Shown: positions 46,395 to 58,686, counted from the stretch's first letter. The stretch: 64,000 bases of DNA from Cyathus striatus (GCA_025738555.1 JAOVFP010000017.1:186001-250000); one strand, 5' to 3'. Numbers and translations are program-made. Notes: generated by a model not told the origin, from the sequence alone.

Positions 46395-46445
46395 TAATGG
46401 TAAATATCTGTTAAATGAGGTAGTGGGCCCAAACGTCCTATTGAC
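46395..46445 (-). mobile_element. end fragment of a Helentron-like element
   Basis: GTTAAATGAGGTAGTGGGCC matches the inner side of the right end of the copy at 48670-49769, but the final GC-rich stretch is diverged and no partner end was located. 46103-46394 and 46446-46860 show no gene. Confidence 0.45.
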
Positions 46446-47069
46446 ACCGTAATTTACTATACATCTAGCAGTACAAATTACTAATAAATACTACTCCCAC
46501 AGGCTATTCTACCTTGTGCGCACTAAATAGCTAATCTACACTATTTCCGCCTTCCATGGACTCTGCTAACTATTTCATATATGTATAGAAATTTATACAC
46601 ACCAAGTCACGATCATAGGTTTGTAATTTAACAATATAATCTATAGGATTTCATGTTCACAATCCTGTCCCCAATTATTGCTGACTATCCCAAGTAATCC
46701 CGGCTTTCATAGCGCTCACAACTAATCTAGTCATTATAATATATTTTACATAATTATATTTAATTTTATTCTAGATAAATATTTTATATTTCGTTCCCTA
46801 TGTATGCGGCGCACTTTTTTACTAATGTCCTTGTCGATTTCAACATATTACGTAATATTACGCGAAAGCAGCGGGAAGAGGCAGGGAGATGGGCAGTGAA
46901 CAGATCAGACGACGAGCAGAGGGGGTAGAGGGAGCAAGCGACGAGAGGGCGCTAATGCTATCTATTTAAATTTGAACGAGGAAGCAAACAAAGCGTCATA
47001 AATATTAAAGCGTAGCGATTTTATTTGGATTTTATTTGAAAAAAAAAAAAATCGAGACATTCAATTCAG
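46446..47069. other. no gene; AT-rich, with a CpG/AG-rich stretch at 46860-46960
   Basis: AT-rich DNA interrupted by a purine-rich segment (GCAGCGGGAAGAGGCAGGGA and following). A run of A at 47039-47051 precedes the 3' end of the small gene. Could be its 3' untranslated and downstream region. Confidence 0.35.
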
Positions 47070-47751
47070 CTAAGCTATAGTACAACTACAGAATGTATGG
47101 CTCTTATGTTCAGGCTCATTAGGATTAAAGCCGACTCCCGCAACATTGTAGAAATCCCCGGGTACTTCAGCGTCGAACGTGGACTCGAATCGACCTCCAT
47201 ATTCCATATTATTCCTCATGACGCCTTCTTGTAGTCTAATATAATCGTCCACCGCAACTCCTGCTTTTGTGAAGGAAGCAAGATCACACCCGGCTATGTT
47301 AACAGCTGTTCCCCTGGAAGACTCAGCTGCTTTTCCGTTGTATTTCATGGTGGCTCTGTACAGAGGTTTATTGGTGTGAGACTGTCCTGTGCGAGTGCGT
47401 GAACTACTAGGTTCTTTTTGAAAAAATATAGGGTTGATCATTATAATGGCAAACAAAAGATAACATACCGTCCATTGATGGATTGTAGATGCCCTCATCG
47501 TTAAATTGTACACCTCGACGCGTTTCCAAAACGTTCCGATGATAGTTCGGTATATAAACGTCCGAAGGGAGCTTAACCTCGCGAGGAACTTGGGCCTGAG
47601 TCCAGGCGTCGGGGCTTGGCGAATCAGCGTTGCTCATGGCGCGAGAGTGATGAGATTGGCCATGAGAAACTGGCGGAGCGATATCCGTGTTGGTACGCAT
47701 AGGCTGGCGAGGTGGATAATATGCTCCCTGCTGGTGAGGTACTCGAGACAT
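47070..47751 (-). CDS. small two-exon hypothetical protein, intact (208 aa)
   Basis: Exon 1 (47751-47469) starts MSRVPHQQGAYYPPRQPMRT, a proline/glutamine-rich and probably disordered N-terminus, and continues DVYIPNYHRNVLETRRGVQF. A 55-bp intron (GTATGT..AAG) is followed by exon 2 (47413-47070), reading RATMKYNGKAAESSRGTAVN, ASFTKAGVAVDDYIRLQEGV and ending HTFCSCTIA. The exon lengths sum to 209 codons including the stop, in phase. No signal peptide or membrane segment is seen. The short cysteine motif CSCTIA at the C-terminus resembles a CaaX-like end but is not canonical. Family unknown. The upstream region contains a 95-bp tandem duplication. Confidence 0.65.
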
Positions 47752-47851
47752 TTAAGAGCGATTTGGGATGTGCTGCAACTACGATGCATTGACGCTTCTT
47801 ATGGAGGGCGAAAGAGATCCGGAGTGCCGATAAATTTACAAAGGTTCTACA

Positions 47852-48041
47852 TAGCGCCTAATAAAATGTTAAGCGCGGTTCGCAACTTTTCGGGCCTATT
47901 TGGAGTCCGATCCGCCAAATACAATCAGCTAACCGCACAATGGTTCTAGCGCCTAATAAAATGTTAAGCGCGGTTCGCAACTTTTCGGGCCGATTTGGAG
48001 TCCGATCCGCCAAATACAATCAGCAAACCGCACCAACACAC
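47852..48041. repeat. 95-bp tandem duplication upstream of the small gene
   Basis: Two near-identical 95-bp copies (47852-47946 and 47947-48041) share GCGCCTAATAAAATGTTAAG, CGGTTCGCAACTTTTCGGGC and AGTCCGATCCGCCAAATACA. The first copy begins 101 bp upstream of the start codon of the gene at 47751, so the duplication probably lies in its promoter. Confidence 0.8.
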
Positions 48042-48669
48042 ACCAGTGACCCTCAGTAAATAGTAAAGTCAAACGAAAGTCAGACAATATCAGACAACTG
48101 GAAATGTTCGACAATCCGTCGTGTTTTTCGACTATTATTTGACTATGAAAAGTCGGACAAAAGTCACACACTCTGTAATGATGTCGTTTGAATAATACGG
48201 TGAGTTATTCTTGGTATTTTCATGTCCACTCTTTTCTCTGTAATTAAAAATAGGTTTTCCGAGGACTTCAATTTTTCAATCATTCTACGTGGTGCATTGT
48301 AGTAACCTGCACACTCGACCCAATGTCATGGTCAATTATAGTTTTGGTCTTTGGCAATAAATTAAAGCAAGACATTTACTAGATAAACTGGTTTACATCT
48401 TGCATGGAAGGTGCTGTGGAAGTTCATCTCATGACAGTGAATCCTGACTTCGTCAGCGTTATGGATTGATATCTAGGTGCTTGATAATTCTTGTCTCCTC
48501 AAACACATGATTAATCTTTCAATTAAATTTTATGTAAATTAAATTAACCGACATACTGCTTAAGTATCTCCGTAAATAACTGCTGTGCAGGTGGTATTGA
48601 TTTAGGTATCACGCCAAGTGTCGAAGTTGACGGTGGGAATATACACGTGGCTGGATTAAATGAGGAACA
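48042..48669. other. no gene recognised
   Basis: AT-rich sequence with no supported coding region or repeat. Confidence 0.4.
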
Positions 48670-49769
48670 TTCCCACTACCTTTTAAGGTAAGTTTTTGTA
48701 ACAGAGTCCACCTGAAGCAGCATTGGATCTCGTTGCCAACCACAATCAGGCAAAGCACTTACTGCGAGCATTTCAAATAACCTGACATAGAAGCATGAAC
48801 CTCAAGCAGTAGTGGTGTTACACTCTCACTTGCCCATTGCTCTTACTCATATGCAGACCACATGCTGTTTTCTACACCCATATGACCTCAGTGGTATGGG
48901 GGAGAATAACATTACAGGGGTTTAACATGACGGATATTGGGGAGGGGATTGGGGAGTATAAGCTTATCAACTGGTGTGTTCTTTCTTCATTCATCTACCT
49001 GGTCATTCGCCTAATGCATTGGTATGACAGTTCTGTAGCACCCGTTAGCCCAATAACAGCCTTCGGCCCACTCTGCGATGTGCATCAGACAAATCAAGTG
49101 TAGAATCACCTTGCCATTTGATGAAGGCGTAAAGGGACTCCTTATCAAGGAGGGTAGGATGGAGAAAGTGGTTTACACAGTGTCTCAACATGGTCATGGA
49201 CAGTGGGGAGGAAGGAGCCATGGAGGAATCTAGTAGTGCTGAGACAACCATACCTGAAGCTGAACAGACAAGACCTTCTCGTGCTAGAAGACCAGCCTAG
49301 AGAAGTGAATGGTTAGTAATGCAATTGCAAATGGCAAATCTGATAAAAGCCATCTTACAAAGACATGGCAGACAACTATTGGTACGGGTGGCCCAGCAAG
49401 GACAAGATGGGTGAGGGTAATTGTGAGGTGCTGGTTAAGAATGGGAAGATACCAGGGGTCGAAGATGGGTGTTGAGATGGCTGCATTTGTTGAGTGTTGG
49501 AGGGGGTGGATTGAGAGTCCTGAGAGGATGATTACGACTTGTGTATAATCTGATGCCTCTAGGCTGGTCTTCTAGCACGAGAAGGTCTTGATGGGCTCGT
49601 GCTAGCCTTGTGGTGTTGGCAGTTGCAGTATGTTCCTTTCCTCTTGATATGTACAATGTCCATTTCTCATCGTGCTCTGTAACAGATTCCCATCCATGTC
49701 TTTACTAATTGTAAATGTCAGTTAAATGAGAAGGTAGTGGGCCCTGCTGCTTGCCAGCCCTATTCTTTA
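48670..49769 (-). mobile_element. Helitron/Helentron-like element, copy 4 (1.1 kb)
   Basis: It starts TTCCCACTACCTTTTAAGGT and ends GGTAGTGGGCCCTGCTGCTT..CTATTCTTTA, between A (48669) and T (49770). Inside is an inverted repeat of about 32 bp (49270-49302 against 49558-49590, AAGACCTTCTCGTGCTAGAA). No recognised protein. Confidence 0.55.
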
Positions 49770-50026
49770 TTAAAATAAGAATATATGAACAGACATGCCC
49801 ATGTCAGGGCATATCAAGCCATCACCATTCTTGGGGGGTTATATGGTCTAATATGAACAAGATATGATTTTAATAATATAACTACCTGCTATATCAGCAC
49901 TGCTCAGCATGATAATCTTGGTCAGTAGTGTTAATATAGATAATAGTGATACACCGGCTTTTAATATAAACTTATTTTTCGATTATTATGACATTTTATT
50001 CAAACCTCTATATTTAAATCTGTGCA

Positions 50027-50185
50027 ATGAACCAACCCATGAGTACAAGAGTTGGAACGAGTCCCAAGTTGCCAACTATAGTATTTTCTACAAAATACGC
50101 TACTAAGGGACGAGTACAAGGGCTGGGACTGAGACCCATGTTGCCAGCCAAAGTATCTCAATTGATACAGACCAAGGGTGTTACC
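50027..50185 (+). repeat. dispersed repeat E, copy 2
   Basis: GAGTACAAGAGTTGGAACGA, CAAGTTGCCAAC and a second unit GAGTACAAGGGCTGGGACTG match 29157-29310. The first copy lies inside the 3.75-kb element. The surrounding 49770-51159 interval has no recognisable gene. Confidence 0.55.
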
Positions 50186-51159
50186 AATGATATTATATGG
50201 GTCTTGGGTTTTCAGCACTTATTTCAATACACTACATTTATTTTATTAATAGCTACTATGCTACTATTAATATTATGATATAACGAAGCCACAGTATCAC
50301 TCTCATACACCTTGAATGGTGTTCTAGCACGAAGTCCAATGCGTCACGTGCCACGGTATGAAACTCCGAAATAAATCCTAAATCAAAGTACCTACGCCGG
50401 TATCACTCAAATCCGCAGCATTAACAGAACGCGGCCTGTACCCCCCATATGAGAAACTGGGTGGTTGTATGGCTTACATGTGTAAAGCCACATGGACAAT
50501 GGCACATGAAACAGCCAAGAACGGTACTAATGCCATCACACACAATTGATGTGCACATCAGAACAAGCCATTAACTCCGAAATCCTCTGTAACTGAGTGT
50601 GTACCAATGCAAGTGCATGTTCTAGCACATGTATTAAAAAATACCAACGCTGCAGCGTTTGGAGCGCCTTTGAAACAAGGTGCATCCACACAATTTCTCA
50701 TGTGCAGAGTCGGTCCTAGCTTAGTAAATATTCTTGGAAGCACATTACCTAAAGACTGGAATTAGACTACATTACACAATATGCCTAGGTGTTGTTATAG
50801 TATATAGGTAGTTCAGGTTAGCTGTAGGGAAGGCAAGTACTGCATGAGCTGTCTTCCGTTCTCGAAGTAGAGTAATGTTCTTGAATCAGTATCTGAAGTT
50901 TTATTAGAATTTGAAGTACCGAGTACTAGTAAATTGAATTGAATATTGGATATCTGTGTTTTTGAACTAGAATTGCAATTGGAGTATTAAAATTAAGCCT
51001 TAGAAAAGCAATTTATTGTCTTTAACATTGTTCTATTTCATTATTGCAAACCAGATACCCTTCATACTAAATATAACTAATGTAATTACATATTTTATGT
51101 TGGTGGTGTTACTACTGACATAATAAAGTACTTCTAAAAGTTAGTCGTATCAATAGTAC

Positions 51160-53290
51160 ACAACAATATAGAAGAACGTATGTGGAAGGCTCACCGACGC
51201 TTACACATTCCTGAGTGGCCCACTCAGCTCCGTGTAGGCAATGTAATTGGCCTGGTCACAAAACCGATCAATATGACACATACAGATATCATCAATTCAA
51301 TAAGGGAGCACTTACCAATTATCCAATACCATAGGACTTTGTAACAGTAAAGGGATGTATGAGTAAGTTCGAAAGGCATATAGTTGACCCAAGCAACGGT
51401 AACTGAGCAAAGTCCAACCATGTGTCACGTGATTCACTTACTCAGCAACCCTTAAAACAAACAACACCGATTCCAAACACCCTCGATCTGGCAAGCACAG
51501 CACAACGCCATGAAAGCGTATCGGAACGCCGGAACCAAAAGCGATAACTCTATCGCGCCGTTGCCGCACGCACTCATACAAAAGCTATGTTTTACTTTAT
51601 ATTAGTTTACCATTTAAATTTTACTTGACTCATTTAGATACTTATGTATATAAACCCTCGTTTTGTACTTACCTTTTCTTCAGTTGAATACATCAGTTCA
51701 CATCCATCCTACCCATCTCTCCACTGCTCAACAAGGGTTAAGTAGCTCAGGAAGAGCGCCCTCGGGTCGACACTATTCATACCATCTCTCAAGTATTCGC
51801 TCTCGTGCACTCATATCAAAACTCGAAGTCTGAACATCTCAGACTTAGCTCAAGCTTATTCTCAAGACTTAAATTCTCGATCCGAAGCCACCAGCGACTG
51901 ACGGACGCAGTCGCGCTCGCCGAAACACTCATTTCCCTTCAACAACACTTTACATCCCACATCCGTGTGGTCGATAGCGCCCACGCAGGCTACGGTAATG
52001 CGGGACGTTTGTCATGGTGATCGTGGTATGGTGTGGATAGGGCCAGGTGGACATTGATAGCGCGAAGTCGCCCACGCAACCATTTACCAACCTCAAGCGC
52101 AAAACACGTCCCCGTAACGTAACGCAAGGAAGCAGAGCGTGCCCTAAACAGCGCTGTCTACCCAAACCAAACTTCCCCACAATCCAATTCGTTCCCCCCA
52201 GCTAACCCACTCGTTCCCTCGTCCAAGTGTCCTCGCAGCTTCTTGCACTGGCCAGTGCTGAGTCTTCGCACTCGGATACCCAAGCATTCCAGGTCTGCAT
52301 GTGTTACTGCTGCTCGTTGGGCTTTGATGACGAAGGTAGTTGAGGTAGGAGGAGCGATCAACACCGGGGATGAATCCCTCTGTGTACATTGTCGAGTCGG
52401 TGGGATGCGGCGTACAATCTCTGAAGAACTGAACAGTATAGTTTATAAGTTGAGTAGCTTAAGCACGAGGGTGGTGAACAATGAAATAGAAAAACGTACC
52501 TGTAACTCTCTTAGGGTGCGTACAGACTGGAACAGTGGGGTAACTGCTGAACGCCCCGCTTTCCCCTACCACCTCCCTAGGCCTCAACCCCCACCGACCG
52601 CTCGCATCCCTATGACACCTATGACGCCAGCGCAAAACCCCATTCTCTCGTCTCATACTACGTCTAAGCCGGCTTGGGTTATTCTGAGCCTCGATAGCCT
52701 GTCATTGAGAAGGGCTGTGGTGGTCAGGCGAAGAAGCGGTTCGCTACGAAGGCCTGCGCCATAGCCTACAACGATACATTGCTTTTGCTAAGATCGCAGG
52801 TGGCAGGCGTAGCGATGTACCGATGAAAGGCCAAAGGCTACTGTTTACGCTGCATCTCAGAGCCTACAACACAGGTCAGTTAGTCAACAAAAAGGGAAGC
52901 AAAAGTTGGTACGTATATATGTAACTCCTATGGTCCAATAAAGTCAACTAATCGAACGCCCGACACTTATCTTCTTTATCGAACACCGTCCGCATATGGT
53001 TCATAGTAAGGATAGACAGAGGCTAGCGATACCTAAGCAAGGTTTGAGTACTGAGTACTGAGTACTGAGTCTAGACTTGGCAGGAACGAAAGGTTGATTA
53101 TACGAGCAGGGGCGATTCTCTGAATGGATGTACATGGAGGTTTCGACTACGAAGATGAGGACCCGGGAGGGTCACCGGCCAGGGTCAGGAGGAGGGCACT
53201 CGCTGTAGGGCCTAGGCCGACACGTTGAACATCCAATGAAGCGTGATCAAATTCGCACGACGCGTCTCAAACGCGTCTACGGCTTTCATC
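51160..53290. repeat. dispersed repeat C, copy 2 (split by solo LTR 3)
   Basis: 51160-51232 and 51962-53290 match copies 1 and 3 (AATATAGAAGAACGTATGTG, GTGGTCGATAGC, CGTACCTGTAACTCTC). The minus-strand frames at 52144-52389 and 52158-52364 overlap and are not recognised. Near the right end lie two ACGCGT motifs (53260, 53271). A GAGTACT microsatellite is at 53045-53067. Confidence 0.6.
51233..51961 (+). mobile_element. solo LTR 3, 729 bp
   Basis: Starts TGTAGGCAATG, ends CATCCCACA (TG..CA), with TCCG duplicated at 51229-51232 and 51962-51965. A TATATAAACC box is at about 51648. Removing it rejoins a sequence matching repeat C copy 3 near 55545-55565. It differs from LTRs 1 and 2 apart from the first bases, so it is probably another family. 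Confidence 0.8.
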
Positions 53291-53604
53291 AATTCCATTC
53301 CCTCCAATCTCATTCCCTCTTCTCCACTCTTTTCTGAAGTAGACATAACTACTAAATCAATTACTTTTTCACCTGATACTTCTGAATAACAGAGACCGTG
53401 TACGTTGCGTGACGAGGGTGAAGTACTGCGTACACGTTATGCTTGCTCACTCCCTTCGAGCAGTCCCCTTCCTCGATGCATGTTACAATTCAGATATGAA
53501 CACCAGAATATCCTAAAGCTCATTGTTATATCCACCCCAAGATATTATGGCTGAAACATATGTCAACGATCACAAATCCGCTCTACAACATAAGCTCAGT
53601 TAAT

Positions 53605-54420
53605 AGTAGGGCATGTTTCACGAGTCTGCGGGAGAATGAATTAGACGATATAATAATATGATCCCCGAGAGTATCATTGTGCTGTAGTAAGCTCCTTGCC
53701 CCTACGCACCCTCAGTTCTCGCAAGTTCTATATACTATGGTTATCGGGTCGGGAGGGGCATACCGTGCGTTATATCTCACAATGCCTGTGGTATATAATC
53801 AACCGCCTAATAAATCTCTTTCATCGTGTTCTCACTAATGGGAGATTGGCAATCTGCCGCCGCACCATCGCTGTCGTAGTTCACCTCTGGCGATAGTATT
53901 TGTGGGCGCATCTTTTAATATCCATAGCATCTTCGATCTATTTTCGTCTGCGGATGGGATTTACGATTATCTATTCACTATACGCGATGTATCCTTTCTC
54001 GTGCTATAACCATTATCGCTCTAAGCTTCAATTTCTTTAGTGCACATAAAATATATGATAGACAGTACCCCATCTTATCCAGAGGATGAATTGCTAGCTG
54101 TATTATTATAGCCTTGCCATGGTTCAAACGCTCAAGTACAAGATTAACTCTGCTAGAGGGACATGTAATGATCGCTCTCAAAGTTATTATTGGCGGATCG
54201 ATTGCTACAAGACACCTATCTTATGTTCGATGATACCGTGCGTTCGCACTAATAAGCATGAGAAAATCGATGACAGAGCGCGTCTCTCCGTAGATGTCAT
54301 ATCGATCTCACACGAAGCCATCAATAGGTATTAGCACTGTATCTTCGGTAACATCATGTGTTCGCACTAATAGGCATGGGAGAATCGATGAAAGGGCGCT
54401 TCCTTCCATCGACTATAAGC
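53605..54420 (+). repeat. dispersed repeat D, copy 2
   Basis: Direct repeat of 6210-6960 (see that entry for shared blocks), with indels. It is followed at 54719-54783 by the same short repeat that occurs at 1757-1820. Confidence 0.75.
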
Positions 54421-54718
54421 AGATATGCAGGTATGCTACGAGGTCAAATTTGATCGTTTCAACTAGCATAGGAAAATTGTAGATTCTCTGGTGCGTGGCT
54501 ACAATGTGGCTTTCATAGAAAAAGACGGCAAAACTATATTTCCGATACACAAAAGCATAATAATTTGGTAACATGTCGAAGGGCTATGAGATGTGGAAAT
54601 ATGGACCTAAACATTCACAAGTCCACCACGTTTTCAGATACGAAGGGTTCGTACCACCAGGCGTATGATCTTGTGGAGGGCACACGACGACTGTAAAGGT
54701 CAGGATAGGCTTATTACC

Positions 54719-55289
54719 TAAACAAAGAAATAAAACGCGAGTCGGTTGTACGTCCGTTCAACCTGTGGCGTCCTAATGTGTACGATAAAGTTGTTAGCGA
54801 AATGGCGAGTCATTTGACAACGTAACGTCGAGAATAAAACTCCTGAATGAGTTATAGACAAGTCCTAAGAGGGTTAAAGAGCGAGATGTCGAGAGAAAAT
54901 GATTATGAGACGTAGGTACAAGGCTACGAGACGGTAGGGATCGATTGGCGTGGTAAAGAGGTGGCGTGGTATTTAAGACGCCCACGAGAGATCACTCGGC
55001 ATCCCCAACAAATAAACCCTTCTTGGGGGCATGGTGAAGATGAAGAGGATAGTAGGAGAAACTATCCACGAGTTACTGCATCCCACTTCTCCCAACTCTC
55101 GAGCCCACCTAACACCCCCTCCCCAAAACGCCTCCGCGACACATGAAGAAGACCGAAGGGCATCCAATTGCAATTTCGTGGTCAGTAGCTCACATCTCTA
55201 CATCTTCTTCATCCAGCACTCCTTCATACGCCCTAGCGTGTCATTCAACCAGTGGGTGCATTCTTGGCGGCGATGTCAGACATGCACCC
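54719..55289. other. no firm gene; short repeat at 54719-54783 and unassigned frames
   Basis: After the short repeat, a plus frame at 55031-55300 (MVKMKRIVGETIHELLHPTS) overlaps frames on both strands, so none is convincing. A GTATTTAAG box near 54969 could be a promoter or LTR-like element. Confidence 0.3.
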
Positions 55290-56825
55290 TAGCACTGTAG
55301 TTACACGGGACGCCGAGGTGCAAGAGCGTAGCGCAAACGACCACAAGCCCCCCGCGAACACAGTGAAGCCATGATGATACGATGGCGTGGCATATCGTAC
55401 ATACGAATACTAAAGCAAAAGCCAAAGACAACGACGATGAAGTTCAGCTGTGAATGAAAGTAGCGTAAGCACAAAGAAAAATCCACAACGATATAGAAAA
55501 CGTACGCGTATGTCGGCTCATGGATGCATAGAACAGTTTGCTCCACCACTCCGGGTGGTCGAGAGCCACACGTAGGCTTTGTACGAAGGGGACGGAGGTC
55601 GTAGTGTTCGTGGTGGCCGTGATATAGACAGGCAGGAGTCAGAAAGACGCTCGCTGTAGCAGGGATGCGTCCACATAACCATTCACCGCCATTTTGTCCC
55701 CTCGTCGTCCACCACCACGCGCAACAACACATTCCCTAACCCAAGCAGGGCATACCATTAATCAGAGGCCTTGGCACCCCATGCACCCCTTACAGTTACA
55801 GCCCTCGCATCCATCCTCCTCGGAGAGGTTCATAGCTTCTTGCGCCAGCCGGCGTTGAGTTAGCATTAATACTCGGATACATGAGCATTCTAAAAGACGT
55901 GTGTTATGACCGCTCTAAGGTGCTCTTCGACGATTGACGAAGACAGTCGTGTTAAGACGAGTCGGTAACGAGTAGCACAAAGGATATCGATGAACCTCCT
56001 GTCGATGTCGTGTCGGTACAGTGCGGCGTTCAATTCCTAGAGTGCAGGATAGTATATCAGGAGAACCACGAACAGTGAAATTGAAAACGTACGTGTAAGG
56101 TACCTCACAGCGCATACGAACAAAGCTACCATTTGGAATTCCCCCCTCTCCTAGAACTTAGTCCTCTCCTGCTCTTCTGTGCCGCGTCCACGCAGGCGCG
56201 TGTTGTCGATTCTTCGGTAGCTTGCCACGAAGTAGCGCTATAGGAGGGAACATAATGTCGTTCCTTGTTATGATTTTGAGGCATGATACAGCTCTGAGTC
56301 GCTCGACTGAGTTCCATAATACAAATGAAGGCCCCAACTAAGTCTTCGTGCGGAGTGTTAGCGAGGTTTCGACGGGAAAGTCAGGAGACAGGAATGTACA
56401 CCACGCCACTGGAAAGCCATTCATTCCAGAGCCTATTACGCTGGTTAGTCAACGGAAGCAAAGAGGGTAAGTACATACGCAACCCGAACCACAGGTGTTC
56501 CTTCAGATCAACCACGCGAAACGTATTCCCCATATTGTTCACTGTAGAAGGGAGTTGAGCGCTGAGCACTAGGAGCAGTGATGACTATAGTAATAGGAAG
56601 TAGTACTTGGCTTTTAAGCAGACAGTGACGAGAGTTTAACGTGGACTCGGAGGTTTAGACGATCGTGATGAAGAGATTGAGGATGAGGGCAAGGAGGACG
56701 ACGAGGAGGGCAGAGGAGATGAAACCTGTCAAGACTGATGTCGGCCGAATTACGAAATTGAAATATTCCCACGACGCGTAAAACGCGTCCCAAGCAACCC
56801 TGAATTTGCCTGGAACAAAGACCTT
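55290..56825. repeat. dispersed repeat C, copy 3
   Basis: Best single-unit copy of repeat C, collinear with 34640-36840 minus its internal duplication. Ends near paired ACGCGT motifs (56774-56779, 56783-56788). Minus-strand frames at 55301-55732 and 55915-56115 resemble those of copy 1 but contain no recognised domain. 56826-57388 has no gene. Confidence 0.7.
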
Positions 56826-57388
56826 ACTGTACACGAGCACAGAATCACAGCTTTCGCCCCACCTATTTCAGTTCATATGCGTGCCTCACTAGTGTAAGAT
56901 CTGGAGAACAGACGGATGTTTGTTCACTCACACATTATCTTTGTTGAAAAGATACTGCCAACTGACTATGCTCCTCTACAATCTCCTTACTACCAATTGA
57001 CACTGTACAACAAGTATGGTGTTTTCATGCATTATTTTTAATTCATGCTCAATATTGGTACCTCGTCGTTGAGCCCTATGTTCCCGCAGCGGCGCACCGT
57101 GGCGTTATCTGGACGAAAGCGCGAACCTATTGCTGCCATACGCTTGATCAACTTCAAGGGGGTTTGTTCTTCTAGACCGCATTTGGTGCAACAAACTCAC
57201 TCTGTTAATCCTCATGCTTTATCATCTCCCCCGCAAATTGTTTCCGCAGTTCGTATCAACCACCGATTTCAAGCATATACACTGTACTAGTAGATCACAT
57301 GCACAATCATACTTCTCGGAGAGATTGAATGTTTCTATCCTCCTGTTTATTTATATGCACTCGATGAATACATCCAAAATTCACCTAT

Positions 57389-58686
57389 TTATTCTATACC
57401 CGAAATCATAACTGTGGTGAGAAGAATATCTGAATCAACAGCAATACGAGAGCTATGCTGTGCAGTCATCTTGTACATATTCGTAATCATCCTGCAGCCC
57501 TTTATGAGTTTAGTAAGCGTCATCGTCTGACCGCATTGAAGACTTACAGAGATTGAAAGAATCGTGATTGGCCAACTTTATAAACTATGATTAAAACCTC
57601 TCTATCGTGTAAATAAAAATGCGTATAGTGAACGCACATGTACGACTTATGAGGTGATAAAACAGGTGACATCACGACTTCAGGAACAATACCCAAGCAC
57701 ATACCTAAATAAAAGATATCATGGCATGAGATTATCGCAACGAATATAAATTAAAAATGCAATGTCGCTTACCGCACAGTAATACGAAAACAACAATACC
57801 GTCACGCAACACGATGTGAACGACAGGAACATGTCGAGGAACCGCCCAGGCTTTAGCCACCATCGACCCCACCATGACCGACTGGGAAAGGACTATAGAC
57901 AAGCTACTTAAATATTGTTAGCTGTTCCTTTCCTGTATAACAAAAAGATTGACGTACACACAGTGCGTTAACAAGGGTGGAATTTCGGTCATGTCACAGG
58001 TTGTGTCAAATGGAAATGTGGTGTATGCAGGATACATGCAAGTAGTTCCTAATGACGCCTCGATTATAAACAATGTTACGAACATTGCACCGATTCTGCT
58101 ATCCTTTTTATATAACGCATAAACTGTAATGCCATGATATCAGTTAAAAACAGATCAAGCACGGTAGTCTCACCTCGAAGTGCAGCGATGACTTGCACAA
58201 CTAAAAAAAGTAACGTAAAGCTAATTGCCAGGATTAAGAACCAAGATCTGCAATGGCCTTCAGACAGTGGAAGTTTGTTCAATGTATTTAAAGCTAAATA
58301 AACGTTTGATCTGGTGGTATATCAAAGTTCAACAATTATCAGTCTTCGAAAATGCGAAGAGCTCACATTTGCGCTCCTAGTCCAAAATAGCGCGTGAATA
58401 TATAAATACATTTAATGTAGTTCATTGGCTTCCTATAAAATATTTAATAAATTAAACAGACATAGAGACCCAAGTTACGTACTTCCAAATCAAATCATAC
58501 TCATCTTGCACAGTCGATAGACACTCCCATACTAGTAACGTCGCTGCCCCAACTACCAGTTCCGATGACGTCATCGAATCATGACATTCCGAATAATCCA
58601 AAATATCGCTCACCTGTCGAATACTTTCGGATAGTAATAGTTGATATATCACTTAGAGAGACTTTATCGTCAAGGATTTGAATCAT
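57389..58686 (-). pseudogene. DUF6533-type membrane protein gene, copy 2
   Basis: Starts MIQILDDKVSLSDISTITIR; the next block SSELVVGAATLLVWECLSTV matches the DUF6533 signature, followed by DEYDLIWK. Then LALNTLNKLPLSEGHCRSWF, YALYKKDSRIGAMFVTLFII, a block with VPVVHIVLRDGIVVFVLLC, and a last exon ending SDILLTTVMISGIE. It should be a multi-pass membrane protein of unknown role. An in-frame TAA (after IQERNS) sits where copy 3 reads on, and is shared with copy 1. Either the gene is dead or the downstream part is spliced differently. Confidence 0.62.
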
